Shown piece after piece: positions 14,542-22,339 of a DNA stretch of 64,000 bases. Under the pieces are notes generated by a model. That model saw only the letters and a list, made by a program, of their open reading frames with translations. It did no database searches and was not told where the DNA came from. Position numbers and translations under genes: made by a program. Where the stretch lies: NCBI GenBank assembly GCA_023423655.1, contig JAFAFE010000006.1, positions 930,001 through 994,000 on the forward strand, read 5' to 3'. Source of the DNA: Pseudomonadota bacterium (GTDB lineage: Bacteria > Pseudomonadota > Alphaproteobacteria > Sphingomonadales > Sphingomonadaceae). Each line of letters begins with the position of its first letter. Within the stretch, counting starts at the first letter, position 1.

Positions 14542-15195
14542 TCACGCTTTCAGTATCGCTTCGATCGCGTCATTGACCGCGTCGATCTTGGCCATGCCAT
14601 CGACACGGGTCACAAGGCCGCGCGCGTCATAGATGGGGAGAATCGGTGCGGTCTTGGCGCGATATTCGGCCATGCGCGTGCGCACCGTTTCTTCATTATC
14701 ATCGGCGCGACGCTTGAATTCGGTCGAACCGCAATGATCGCAAACACCCTCTACCTTGGGGAGTTTGTAGCGGTCATGATAGCCTTCACCGCATTTGGCG
14801 CAGGTAAAGCGGCCGGTGATGCGGTGGACCAGCGCGTCTTCGTCGACCTCAAGTTCGATCACATGGTCAAGCTTGCGCCCGCGCGCGGCGAGGATTTCGT
14901 CGAGCGATTCGGCTTGCGCTGCAGTGCGCGGATAGCCGTCAAAAATCACGCTGGTGTCCGCGCTCAAGCTATCCAGCTTGTCGCCGATCAGGCCGGAGAC
15001 AATTTCGTCCGACACAAGGCCGCCCGACTTCATGACCGCTTCGGCCTGTTTGCCGATTTCGGATTGCGCCTTGACCGCTTCGCGCAGCATGTCGCCGGTC
15101 GAAAGCTGGACCATGCCATATTCATCGACAAGGCGGGACGCTTGTGTGCCTTTGCCGGCTCCCGGAGGCCCAAGCAAGATGATGTTCATGGCCAT
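14542..15195 (-). CDS. adk: Adenylate kinase, zinc-lid type
   Basis: Converts AMP and ATP to two ADP; 217 residues. The P-loop LLGPPGAGKGTQ, the FDGYPRT block and the DDNEETVRTR region are all present. The lid carries two Cys pairs (CAKC and CDHC), so it should bind structural zinc. ATG 15195 follows GGGGAGAGA by about five bases; ATG 15189 is an internal alternative. It is the last gene of the long ribosomal/sec transcript, 45 bases after secY. Confidence 0.96.
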   Translation of the reverse strand: MAMNIILLGPPGAGKGTQASRLVDEYGMVQLSTGDMLREAVKAQSEIGKQAEAVMKSGGLVSDEIVSGLIGDKLDSLSADTSVIFDGYPRTAAQAESLDEILAARGRKLDHVIELEVDEDALVHRITGRFTCAKCGEGYHDRYKLPKVEGVCDHCGSTEFKRRADDNEETVRTRMAEYRAKTAPILPIYDARGLVTRVDGMAKIDAVNDAIEAILKA

Positions 15196-15240
15196 GCGCG
15201 TCTCTCCCCGCAATTTGTAAATGGTCAACCGTTCCGGTGC

Positions 15241-16614
15241 TTAGCGCCGACGCGGCCCGCCTTTCAACTTAGACTTTTTGATAAGGTCGGCATATTGGTG
15301 CGCGAGCAAATGGCTCTGGATCTGCGTCACCGTGTCGATCGTCACATTGACCACGATGAGCAGGCTGGTGCCGCCCACATAGAAGGGGATGCCCGCTCGC
15401 GCGATGAAATATTCCGGCACCAGACAGATGAGCGTCAAATAAGCCGCACCGATCACGGTGATGCGCGTCAGCACATAGTCGAGATAGGTGGCGGTATTTT
15501 TGCCCGGACGGATACCCGGAACGAAGCCGCCCTGTTTCTTCAGATTATCCGCCGTTTCTTCGGGGTTGAACACCACCGACACATAGAAGAAACAGAAGAA
15601 GATAATGCCCACGCCATAGAGCGCCATATAGAGCGGCGAACCATGTTGCAGCCAGGTGTTGAGCTGGATGATGAAATCACCCCATGCGCTTTCCCCCGCC
15701 GCGCGCTGGCCCGCAAGCTGCGTGATGGTGAGCGGCATGAGCAGCAACGACGATGCAAAGATCGGCGGAATGACGTTTGCGGTGTTGACCTTCAGGGGCA
15801 AGTGGCTGCGGTCGGCTTGCATCACGCCCTGCTTGGTCTGGCGCTTGGGATATTGGACGAGGATACGGCGCTGCGCCATTTCCATGAAACAGATGAACAG
15901 GACGAGCGCGAACAGGCCGATGGCGATGATGGCGATGGTAAGGCCGCTCATCTGACCGGTGCGGCCCTGTTCGAACAATTGCGCCAAGTGGCGCGGGCTT
16001 TGCGCAACGATACCCGCCATAATGATGAGTGAGATGCCGTTACCGATGCCGCGGCTGGTAATTTGTTCACCGATCCACATCAGGAACAAGGTGCCGCCAA
16101 CAAGGCTGATAACCGCGCCGATGCGGAACATCATGCCGGGGTCAACCACCGCGCTGACGCCCGACGACAGCGATTGGGCTTCAAGGCCCGCCGCCATCGC
16201 ATAGCCTTGCACAATCGCCAGCGCGACCGCGCCATAGCGCGTATATTGGTTCAATTTCTTGCGCCCGCTTTCGCCCTCTTTCTTGATAGCGGCGAGCGTC
16301 GGCGACAGGGCCGATGCCATTTGTACGACGATGGACGCGGTGATGTAGGGCATGACGCCCAGCGCAATCAAGCTCATACGTTCCAGCGAGCCGCCGGAGA
16401 AGGTGTTGAAAATATCCAACACGCCGCCCTGTGCCTGCGACTGGTAGAGTTCGGCCATCAAAGTCGGGTCAACGCCGGGGAGCGGGATGAAGCTCAGCAA
16501 GCGGAACACGATCAGCGCACCGATGGTGAACCAGATACGCTTTTTAAGCTCGGTCGCCTGACCGATTTTGGTCAGATCCAGATTGGCTCCGATTTTATCC
16601 GCGCGCGTTGCCAT
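15241..16614 (-). CDS. secY: Protein translocase channel subunit SecY
   Basis: Inner-membrane pore of the Sec translocon, 457 residues, with about ten transmembrane segments beginning at KRIWFTIGALIVFRLLSFIP. Recognisable landmarks are IPLPGVDP near the plug, GIGNGISLIIMAGI, and the cytoplasmic loop RRILVQYPKR. The start ATG 16614 has GAGGA 13 bases upstream. A gap of about 236 bases, with a hairpin at 16772-16811, separates it from rplO, so it may have its own promoter or be controlled by read-through. Confidence 0.97.
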   Translation of the reverse strand: MATRADKIGANLDLTKIGQATELKKRIWFTIGALIVFRLLSFIPLPGVDPTLMAELYQSQAQGGVLDIFNTFSGGSLERMSLIALGVMPYITASIVVQMASALSPTLAAIKKEGESGRKKLNQYTRYGAVALAIVQGYAMAAGLEAQSLSSGVSAVVDPGMMFRIGAVISLVGGTLFLMWIGEQITSRGIGNGISLIIMAGIVAQSPRHLAQLFEQGRTGQMSGLTIAIIAIGLFALVLFICFMEMAQRRILVQYPKRQTKQGVMQADRSHLPLKVNTANVIPPIFASSLLLMPLTITQLAGQRAAGESAWGDFIIQLNTWLQHGSPLYMALYGVGIIFFCFFYVSVVFNPEETADNLKKQGGFVPGIRPGKNTATYLDYVLTRITVIGAAYLTLICLVPEYFIARAGIPFYVGGTSLLIVVNVTIDTVTQIQSHLLAHQYADLIKKSKLKGGPRRR

Positions 16615-16771
16615 GTGTCGTCTCAATTCCTCATATGCGAGCGGGCGGCATGAAAAGCCCCCGCTGCTTTCAAACGGCCCTATCGCGGAATGTCGCGCAA
16701 GGGAATGCCCGTTTTATCAAATTTTCCAAAGTTCGGCGCGCCCCCGCGCTACCCTTCGGCGTTGTAAATGA

Positions 16772-16811
16772 GAAACCCCGCCAGCGCCTTCAAGAGGGCG
16801 GACGGGGTTTC
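16772..16811 (-). terminator. Hairpin between rplO and secY
   Basis: On the minus strand GAAACCCCGTCCGCC...GGCGCTGGCGGGGTTTC forms a strong stem about 40 bases downstream of the rplO stop. The following sequence (TCATTTAC) is only weakly T-rich, so it may be an attenuator or processing hairpin rather than a full terminator. Confidence 0.6.
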
Positions 16812-16850
16812 TTCGCTGTTTCCTATCGGGTCATGCCCAAAAGCGCAAAA

Positions 16851-17378
16851 TTACTTGGCTTTCTTGGCAGCGCTTTTGGCGCGCTGCTTTTCGGCATTTT
16901 CGGCAACCTTGGCCGAAGCCAGCGACACGATTTCAACCTTGCCGCCAGCCTTTTCAACTGCTGCAACAGCAGCCTTTGAAGCGCCGGCAACCGTCAGGTT
17001 GATCTTGGTCTTGAGTTCACCCTTGGCGAGCAGACGCACGCCATTCTTACCACCACGCGCAAGGCCTGCGGCCTTCAATGCGGCATGGTCGACCGTGCCT
17101 TTGACGTCGAGCTTCTTGGCGTCGATCATCTTCTGGATCATGCCCAGATTCACTTCGGCATAGTCTTTGGCGAAGATATTGTTGAAACCGCGCTTCGGCA
17201 GACGCATGTGAAGCGGCATCTGGCCGCCTTCAAAGCCGTTGATCGACACACCCGAACGGCTGGTCTGGCCCTTCTGGCCACGGCCTGCGGTCTTGCCCTT
17301 GCCCGAACCGATACCGCGCGCAACGCGCATACGGCCCTTACGGCTACCGGCATTATCTTTGATTTCATTCAGTTTCAT
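16851..17378 (-). CDS. rplO: 50S ribosomal protein L15
   Basis: Large-subunit protein L15, 175 residues, involved in late 50S assembly. The Gly/Lys-rich N-terminus (GIGSGKGKTAGRGQKGQ) and GFEGGQMPLHMRLPKRGF are diagnostic. It is longer than the E. coli protein because of an Ala/Lys-rich C-terminal tail (AEKQRAKSAAKKAK). ATG 17378 gives the usual MKLNEI start; an in-frame GTG three codons upstream is possible. A hairpin with a T-run precedes it and another follows it. Confidence 0.97.
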   Translation of the reverse strand: MKLNEIKDNAGSRKGRMRVARGIGSGKGKTAGRGQKGQTSRSGVSINGFEGGQMPLHMRLPKRGFNNIFAKDYAEVNLGMIQKMIDAKKLDVKGTVDHAALKAAGLARGGKNGVRLLAKGELKTKINLTVAGASKAAVAAVEKAGGKVEIVSLASAKVAENAEKQRAKSAAKKAK

Positions 17379-17423
17379 GGTTTGCACTCGCTTTCGCTTT
17401 GGTTCGCGCTAAAAAAAGAAAAT

Positions 17424-17463
17424 CCCCTCCCGCCGGATCGCTAGGATCCGGTGGCGGGAGGGG
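17424..17463 (-). terminator. Intrinsic terminator-like hairpin between rpmD and rplO
   Basis: On the minus strand CCCCTCCCGCCACCGGATCC - TAGC - GATCCGGCGGGAGGGG is followed by ATTTTCTTTTTTT. This has the full form of a Rho-independent terminator in the direction of operon transcription, 45 bases before the rplO ATG. It may limit expression of rplO-secY-adk or be bypassed by antitermination. Confidence 0.8.
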
Positions 17464-17479
17464 CCTCATAATATATTGC

Positions 17480-17668
17480 TTAGTCTTCTACAACAGCAAC
17501 AAGGTGCGGAAGCTTACGGATCATACCGCGAATTTCCGGCGTGTCAGTGAGTTCGACAACCTTGTTCATCTTGTTGAGGCCCAGACCGACGAGGATCTGG
17601 CGCTGGACAGCAGGACGGCGGATCGGCGAACCGATTTGCTTCACCTTGACGGTTTTCTTGGCAGCCAT
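17480..17668 (-). CDS. rpmD: 50S ribosomal protein L30
   Basis: Small large-subunit protein of 62 residues, bacterial L30 type. The core KVKQIGSPIRRPAVQRQILV and GLGLNKMNKVVEL is characteristic, ending in IRKLPHLVAVVED. Length is normal for the family. It lies six bases downstream of rpsE on the minus strand and is followed by the strong hairpin and T-run at 17424-17463. Confidence 0.97.
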   Translation of the reverse strand: MAAKKTVKVKQIGSPIRRPAVQRQILVGLGLNKMNKVVELTDTPEIRGMIRKLPHLVAVVED

Positions 17669-17674
17669 CTGATC

Positions 17675-18397
17675 TTACTCCGTAACAGCAGCGGCTTCGA
17701 CTTCCGCCGCTTCCGCCGACGCTCCGCCACGGCGCATCAGGTCGGCAATCTTCTTGCCACGACGCTGAGCCACCGATTTGGGGCTGGTTTGATCCTGCAA
17801 CGCAGAGAAGGTTGCGCGGATCATGTTATAGGGGTTCGAGGTGCCGACCGATTTGGTCACAACGTCGGCAACGCCGAGCGATTCGAACACGGCGCGCATC
17901 GGACCACCGGCGATGATGCCGGTCCCTTGCGGAGCCGAACGCACGGTTACCTTGCCCGCACCGAAATGGCCCTTGCCATCATGGTGCAGCGTGCGGCCTT
18001 CCTTCAAAGGAACGCGGACCATTGCCTTCTTGGCAGCAGCGGTTGCCTTGGAAATGGCTTCCGGCACTTCGCGCGCTTTGCCATGACCGAAGCCTGCGCG
18101 GCCCTTGCCATCGCCGACAACGACGAGGGCTGCAAAGCCGAAGCGCTTACCACCCTTAACGGTTTTGGAAACGCGGTTGATGTGAACGAGCTTTTCAATC
18201 AGCTCTTCACCGCCTTCTTCACCCTGCTGACCACGACGGTCATCACGGCGACCACGGTTGCCATCACGGCCACCACGTTCATTGCCACCACGTCCACGGC
18301 CACGACCGCGACCACGTGCTTCCCCTTCGGGTGCACCGGTCGCTGCGTCAACAGCGACGGTGTCAGCGACTACTTCATTGTTGTTTTCGTCAGCCAT
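17675..18397 (-). CDS. rpsE: 30S ribosomal protein S5 with RGG-rich N-terminus
   Basis: Small-subunit protein S5, 240 residues, important for decoding fidelity. The core begins around residue 65 (EELIEKLVHINRVSKTVKGG) and contains GDGKGRAGFGHGKAREVPEA and the C-terminal NPYNMIRATF. Before it lies an unusual extension with alternating Arg/Gly (RGRGRGRGGNERGGRDGNRG) that E. coli S5 lacks. The C-terminus is also Ala/Glu-extended. ATG 18397 (MADENNNEV) is chosen over a longer frame. Confidence 0.96.
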   Translation of the reverse strand: MADENNNEVVADTVAVDAATGAPEGEARGRGRGRGRGGNERGGRDGNRGRRDDRRGQQGEEGGEELIEKLVHINRVSKTVKGGKRFGFAALVVVGDGKGRAGFGHGKAREVPEAISKATAAAKKAMVRVPLKEGRTLHHDGKGHFGAGKVTVRSAPQGTGIIAGGPMRAVFESLGVADVVTKSVGTSNPYNMIRATFSALQDQTSPKSVAQRRGKKIADLMRRGGASAEAAEVEAAAVTE

Positions 18398-18398
18398 A

Positions 18399-18752
18399 TT
18401 AGAACTCCAATCCGCCTTCACGCGCGGCATCCGCCAGCGCCTTGACGCGTCCGTGGAAGAGGAAACCGCCACGGTCGAAAACCACCTGGCTCACGCCAGC
18501 CTTTTTAGCGCGCTCGGCAACCGCTTTGCCAACGGCAGCAGCAGCATCCTTAGTCGCGCCGGTCTTGGCCTTAACGTCCTTGTCGAGCGTCGAAGCGGAC
18601 GCCACGGTCTTGCCAGCGGCATCGTCGATGACCTGGGCATAGATGTGACGACCCGAACGGTGGATCGAAAGGCGGGGACGATCGCCACCGCGAGCTTTGA
18701 GCGCCGTGCGAACGCGCTGGCGGCGCTTGTCGAATATAGAAAGTTTCGCCAT
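18399..18752 (-). CDS. rplR: 50S ribosomal protein L18
   Basis: 5S-rRNA-binding protein L18, 117 residues. The N-terminal KRRQRVRTALKARGGDRPRL, central SGRHIYAQVIDDAAGKTVAS and C-terminal FDRGGFLFHGRVKALADAAR are the family blocks. Length is typical. It is one base from the rpsE start and three bases after rplF, so it is tightly packed in the spc part of the operon. Confidence 0.97.
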   Translation of the reverse strand: MAKLSIFDKRRQRVRTALKARGGDRPRLSIHRSGRHIYAQVIDDAAGKTVASASTLDKDVKAKTGATKDAAAAVGKAVAERAKKAGVSQVVFDRGGFLFHGRVKALADAAREGGLEF

Positions 18753-18755
18753 GGC

Positions 18756-19289
18756 TTACTTCTTCTTACCTTCTTTGCGGAAGATATACTCGCCGCGATA
18801 TTTGATGCCCTTGCCCTTATAGGGCTCCGGCTTACGCCAGCGGCGGATTTCAGCAGCAAGCTGACCCACCTTCTGCTTGTCCATGCCCGAAATTTCGACC
18901 GTGGTGTTATCCGGGGTCTTAACCTCAATGCCTTCCGGCACGGCGATATCGACATCGTGCGAGAAACCGAGCTGAAGCTTCAGATTCTTGCCCTGCGCAT
19001 TGGCACGATAACCAACGCCGTTGATTTCAAGAACTTTGGTGAAGCCTTCGGTCACGCCAGTGACGAGGTTCTGGACCAGCGTGCGCTGCATACCCCAATG
19101 CGAACGCGCCGCTTTGGTGTCGTTTGCGGGCTGGATCGAAACGCCGCCATCATCCACCGAATAGGTGACGAGATCAGCGAGCGGCAGCGAGAGCGTACCT
19201 TTCGGACCTTTGACCGACAATTCGCCATTGTCGATGGTTGCGGTGACACCCGAAGGGATCGCAACCGGCTTTTTGCCAATACGTGACAT
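18756..19289 (-). CDS. rplF: 50S ribosomal protein L6
   Basis: Large-subunit protein L6, 177 residues, near the factor-binding site. It starts MSRIGKKPVAIPSGV and ends with the usual PEPYKGKGIKYRGEYIFRKE block followed by a Lys tail. Two related beta domains are expected and the length fits. Its ATG shares one base with the stop of rpsH, indicating translational coupling. Confidence 0.97.
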   Translation of the reverse strand: MSRIGKKPVAIPSGVTATIDNGELSVKGPKGTLSLPLADLVTYSVDDGGVSIQPANDTKAARSHWGMQRTLVQNLVTGVTEGFTKVLEINGVGYRANAQGKNLKLQLGFSHDVDIAVPEGIEVKTPDNTTVEISGMDKQKVGQLAAEIRRWRKPEPYKGKGIKYRGEYIFRKEGKKK

Positions 19290-19684
19290 TAGAACACCTC
19301 CGCCAGCACTTCGCCGCCGACATTCTGGTCACGCGCTTCCGCGTCCGACAGAACACCCTTCGGCGTCGATACGATGGTGATGCCCAAGCCGTTGCGCACG
19401 ATCGGCAGTTCTTTCGAACCCGAATAGACGCGGCGGCCCGGCTTCGAAACGCGCGCCACATGCTGGATAGCAGGCTGCCCTTCGAAATATTTCAGTTCGA
19501 TGCGCAGGCCCGGATGGGCGCCCAGCGCTTCTTCGCTGTAACCGCGAATATAACCTTCGCGTTGCAGCACGTCCAACACACGGGCACGCAGCTTGGAAGC
19601 GGGGCTAACCACGCTGTCCTTCTTGGCGCGCTGGCCGTTGCGGATACGGGTGAGCATATCACCCAAAGGATCGGTCATTGCCAT
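19289..19684 (-). CDS. rpsH: 30S ribosomal protein S8
   Basis: Primary 16S-rRNA-binding protein S8, 131 residues. It starts MAMTDPLGDMLTRIRNGQ and carries the C-terminal RNA-binding block KELPIVRNGLGITIVSTPKG. In E. coli S8 is the translational repressor of the spc operon; whether that holds here cannot be told. AAGGATA lies about nine bases before ATG 19684. The length is normal. Confidence 0.97.
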   Translation of the reverse strand: MAMTDPLGDMLTRIRNGQRAKKDSVVSPASKLRARVLDVLQREGYIRGYSEEALGAHPGLRIELKYFEGQPAIQHVARVSKPGRRVYSGSKELPIVRNGLGITIVSTPKGVLSDAEARDQNVGGEVLAEVF

Positions 19685-19696
19685 GATATGCTATCC

Positions 19697-20002
19697 TTAC
19701 CAGCTCGACTTCGTAACACCGGGGATCAGGCCCTTATTGGCGAGATCGCGCAGCTGAATACGGCAGAGACGGAATTTACGGTAATAGGCGCGGGGACGGC
19801 CGGTGAGTTCGCAACGGTTGCGAATCCGGGTCGGATTGCCGTTGCGGGGGATTTCAGCCATCTTGAGGCGCGCGATGAGGCGCTCGGTATCATCGAGGCT
19901 TTCATCGGCAGCCATTGCCTTGAGCTTTGCATAACGGCCGGCATATTTCTTAACCAGCTTCTTGCGGCGCTCATTCTTGTTAATGGAACTCAGTTTCGCC
20001 AT
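19697..20002 (-). CDS. rpsN: 30S ribosomal protein S14 (zinc-independent type)
   Basis: Small-subunit protein S14, 101 residues, the long form without the four-Cys zinc ribbon found in short S14 proteins. The family blocks NRCELTGRPRAYYRKFRLCR and LRDLANKGLIPGVTKSSW are clear; the two cysteines present do not make a CxxC pair. It lies between rplE and rpsH. Confidence 0.97.
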   Translation of the reverse strand: MAKLSSINKNERRKKLVKKYAGRYAKLKAMAADESLDDTERLIARLKMAEIPRNGNPTRIRNRCELTGRPRAYYRKFRLCRIQLRDLANKGLIPGVTKSSW

Positions 20003-20059
20003 GACTTAAGTTCTCTTCCTTCTTGTTTCTAACTGAGGGGAGAGACAGTGGACCTATAC

Positions 20060-20647
20060 TTAGGCCGCTGCCTTCTCTTCTTCGTTGGTTTCAGCCGGGA
20101 ACGGGAAGCCGAACAGGCGCAGCAATTCGCGCGCTTCGTCGTCGGTTTTCGCCGTCGTGGTCACGATGATGTCCATACCGCGAACCTTGTCGATCTTGTC
20201 GTAGCTGATCTCGGGAAAGATGATCTGCTCTTTAAGGCCCATGGCATAGTTGCCACGACCGTCGAACGATTTCGGGTTCAGACCACGGAAGTCGCGGATG
20301 CGGGGCATCGCAACGGTGATCAGGCGGTCCAGAAATTCATACATACGTTCACGGCGCAGCGTTACCTTTGCACCGATCGGCATACCTTCGCGCAGTTTGA
20401 ACTGGGCGATGGATTTCTTGGCCTTTGTGATGACCGGCTTTTGGCCAGCAATCAATTCCATTTCTTCCGCCGCGGTCGTGACCTTTTTCTTGTCCTGGGT
20501 CGCTTCACCAACGCCCATGTTGATCACGATCTTGTCGATCTTCGGCACTTCCATGACGTTCTTGTAACCGAATTTTTCGGTCATCGCCTTGGCGATTTTT
20601 TCGTCATAAACGCTGCGAAGACGCGGGGTATATTTCTTGTCAGCCAT
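20060..20647 (-). CDS. rplE: 50S ribosomal protein L5
   Basis: 5S-rRNA-associated protein L5, 195 residues. Blocks such as VMEVPKIDKIVINMGVGEAT, GAKVTLRRERMYEFLDRLI, FRGLNPKSFDGRGNYAMGL and VTTAKTDDEARELLRLFGFP identify it. The C-terminus is a few residues longer than in E. coli. Its ATG overlaps the stop of rplX by one base. Confidence 0.97.
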   Translation of the reverse strand: MADKKYTPRLRSVYDEKIAKAMTEKFGYKNVMEVPKIDKIVINMGVGEATQDKKKVTTAAEEMELIAGQKPVITKAKKSIAQFKLREGMPIGAKVTLRRERMYEFLDRLITVAMPRIRDFRGLNPKSFDGRGNYAMGLKEQIIFPEISYDKIDKVRGMDIIVTTTAKTDDEARELLRLFGFPFPAETNEEEKAAA

Positions 20648-20961
20648 TAGATGACCTCCCCGGACTTAACGGCGACGCGAACGCGCTTGCCGTCTTTTTC
20701 TTCAACGCGAACGCGGGTCGCCTTGCCCGACTTCGGATCGACGAGCGCGACCTTCGAAGCGAACATGGGCGCTTCGCGACGTTCCAGACCGCCCTGCGGG
20801 TTGGTCTGGCTCGGCTTGCGGTGACGCACGGCCACGTTGACGCCCGACACGACGAGCTTGCCGTCCTTGGGGCTGACCTTGGTGACTTCGCCGGTGCGGC
20901 CCTTGTCCTTGCCGGACAGGACAACAACCTTGTCGCCTTTACGGATCTTAGCAGTAGCCAT
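20647..20961 (-). CDS. rplX: 50S ribosomal protein L24
   Basis: Assembly-initiating large-subunit protein L24, 104 residues. The KOW segment KIRKGDKVVVLSGKDKGRTG is at the N-terminus, followed by VNVAVRHRKPSQTNPQGGLE. ATG 20961 is fixed by the strong ribosome site CCGGAGGTG upstream, which lies within the 3' end of rplN; only two bases separate the two genes. Confidence 0.97.
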   Translation of the reverse strand: MATAKIRKGDKVVVLSGKDKGRTGEVTKVSPKDGKLVVSGVNVAVRHRKPSQTNPQGGLERREAPMFASKVALVDPKSGKATRVRVEEKDGKRVRVAVKSGEVI

Positions 20962-20963
20962 GA

Positions 20964-21332
20964 TTACAACACCTCCGGAGCGAGGCTGATGATCTTCATC
21001 GCACCACGCGCGCGCAGTTCGCGGCACACGGGGCCAAAGATACGGGTGCCGATGGGCTCCTGGTTCTTGTTGATAAGAACGGCTGCGTTCCCGTCGAAAC
21101 GGATAACCGAACCGTCGGCACGGCGCACGTCCTTGGCGGTGCGAACGATGATCGCGCGATGCACGTCACCCTTCTTCACCTTGCCGCGCGGAGCCGCTTC
21201 CTTGATCGACACGACGATAACGTCGCCAACGCCAGCGGTACGACGCTTCGACCCGCCCAGCACCTTGATGCACTGGACGCGCTTCGCGCCGCTATTGTCC
21301 GCGACGTCTAGATTTGACTGCATCTGAATCAT
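20964..21332 (-). CDS. rplN: 50S ribosomal protein L14
   Basis: Highly conserved large-subunit protein L14, 122 residues, at the subunit interface. It starts MIQMQSNLDVADNSGAK and contains DVRRADGSVIRFDGNAAVLI and the C-terminal MKIISLAPEVL. Length is as in E. coli. About 65 bases separate it from rpsQ, including a small perfect hairpin, CCGGAA-AAA-TTCCGG, at 21359-21373. Confidence 0.98.
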   Translation of the reverse strand: MIQMQSNLDVADNSGAKRVQCIKVLGGSKRRTAGVGDVIVVSIKEAAPRGKVKKGDVHRAIIVRTAKDVRRADGSVIRFDGNAAVLINKNQEPIGTRIFGPVCRELRARGAMKIISLAPEVL

Positions 21333-21397
21333 TGATGCGTTCCTTCCTCATTGGCTTTCCGGAAAAATTCCGGGAGTTCCGAATTAAGTCTAGCGGA

Positions 21398-21664
21398 TTA
21401 AACCGCCGCGTCTTCGACGGGAGCAGCCCCGCCAAGCTTGTCCACGACCTTCCAGGTCTTGAGCTTCGAAATCGGCGCGGTTTCTTCGATCCGCACAATT
21501 TCGCCGGTCTTGAACTGGTTGCTCTCGTCGTGAGCGTGATACTTTTTCGACATACGGATAATCTTGCCATAGAGCGGGTGCTTCACCTTACGCTCTACTT
21601 TCACGACTACCGTTTTGTCGCCTTTGTCGGACACGATCGTGCCGGTCAAAATACGCTTGGGCAT
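21398..21664 (-). CDS. rpsQ: 30S ribosomal protein S17
   Basis: Primary assembly protein S17, 88 residues, OB fold. MPKRILTGTIVSDKGDKTVV at the start, the central HPLYGKIIRMSKKYHAHDE, and the closing IEETAPISKLKTWKVVDK are diagnostic. A short Ala/Val-rich tail is added. Eleven bases separate it from rpmC upstream. Confidence 0.97.
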   Translation of the reverse strand: MPKRILTGTIVSDKGDKTVVVKVERKVKHPLYGKIIRMSKKYHAHDESNQFKTGEIVRIEETAPISKLKTWKVVDKLGGAAPVEDAAV

Positions 21665-21675
21665 GATAGCGTTCC

Positions 21676-21876
21676 TTACTTCGCAGCGCGGGCGCGTTCG
21701 CCCTGCAGCGTTTTGATACGGGCGATGTCGCGACGCACTTCCTTGATCCGCGACGGCTTTTCAAGCTGGCTGGTGGCCGCCTGGAAACGCAGGTTGAACG
21801 CCTCGCGCTTCAATTCGCCGAGGTCAGCGCTGAGCTGGTCGTCGGTCTTGGCTTTCATATCAGCAGTCTTGGCCAT
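21676..21876 (-). CDS. rpmC: 50S ribosomal protein L29
   Basis: Small two-helix protein L29, 66 residues, near the exit tunnel where it helps dock SRP and trigger factor with L23. The segment LGELKREAFNLRFQAATSQL is typical, followed by RIKEVRRDIARIKTL. Its ATG shares one base with the rplP stop. Confidence 0.97.
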   Translation of the reverse strand: MAKTADMKAKTDDQLSADLGELKREAFNLRFQAATSQLEKPSRIKEVRRDIARIKTLQGERARAAK

Positions 21877-22310
21877 TATTCGCCTCCCAAGTGCGAGGTG
21901 TCGCCGAGACGGGCAACAACCTTGGTCTTGATGGGGAGCTTCATCGCAGCGCGGCTGAAAGCTTCAGCAGCGAGCGGACCGGCTACGCCATCGAGTTCGA
22001 ACAGGATGCGACCCGGCTTCACGCGCGCCGCCCAATATTCAACCGAACCCTTACCTTTACCCTGACGGACTTCGGCAGGCTTTTTGGTGACGGGCACGTC
22101 AGGGAATACGCGGATCCACAAACGCCCTTGACGCTTGATGTGACGCGTGATCGCACGACGGGCGGCTTCGATCTGGCGCGCGGTGATGCGCTCCGGCTCA
22201 AGAGCCTTCAGACCGTAGGAACCGAAGTTCAAGTCGGTGCCGCCCTTGGCTTCACCCTTGATCCGGCCCTTGAAGGTCTTGCGGAACTTCATTTTCTTTG
22301 GTTGCAACAT
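21876..22310 (-). CDS. rplP: 50S ribosomal protein L16
   Basis: Large-subunit protein L16, 144 residues, lining the A-site region and involved in late assembly. MLQPKKMKFRKTFKGRIKGE and the block RIFPDVPVTKKPAEVRQGKG (here beginning RVFPDVP) identify it. The Arg near GKGKGSVEYW, a hydroxylation site in some bacteria, lies in a conserved context. About 29 bases separate it from rpsC. Confidence 0.97.
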   Translation of the reverse strand: MLQPKKMKFRKTFKGRIKGEAKGGTDLNFGSYGLKALEPERITARQIEAARRAITRHIKRQGRLWIRVFPDVPVTKKPAEVRQGKGKGSVEYWAARVKPGRILFELDGVAGPLAAEAFSRAAMKLPIKTKVVARLGDTSHLGGE

Positions 22311-22339
22311 GGTGCTTACCTAACCTTAAAATTCTTGGC

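Noticed and set aside
14521..16032. A 503-codon plus-strand frame opposite adk and secY
   Set aside because: Antisense of two certain genes with no independent support.
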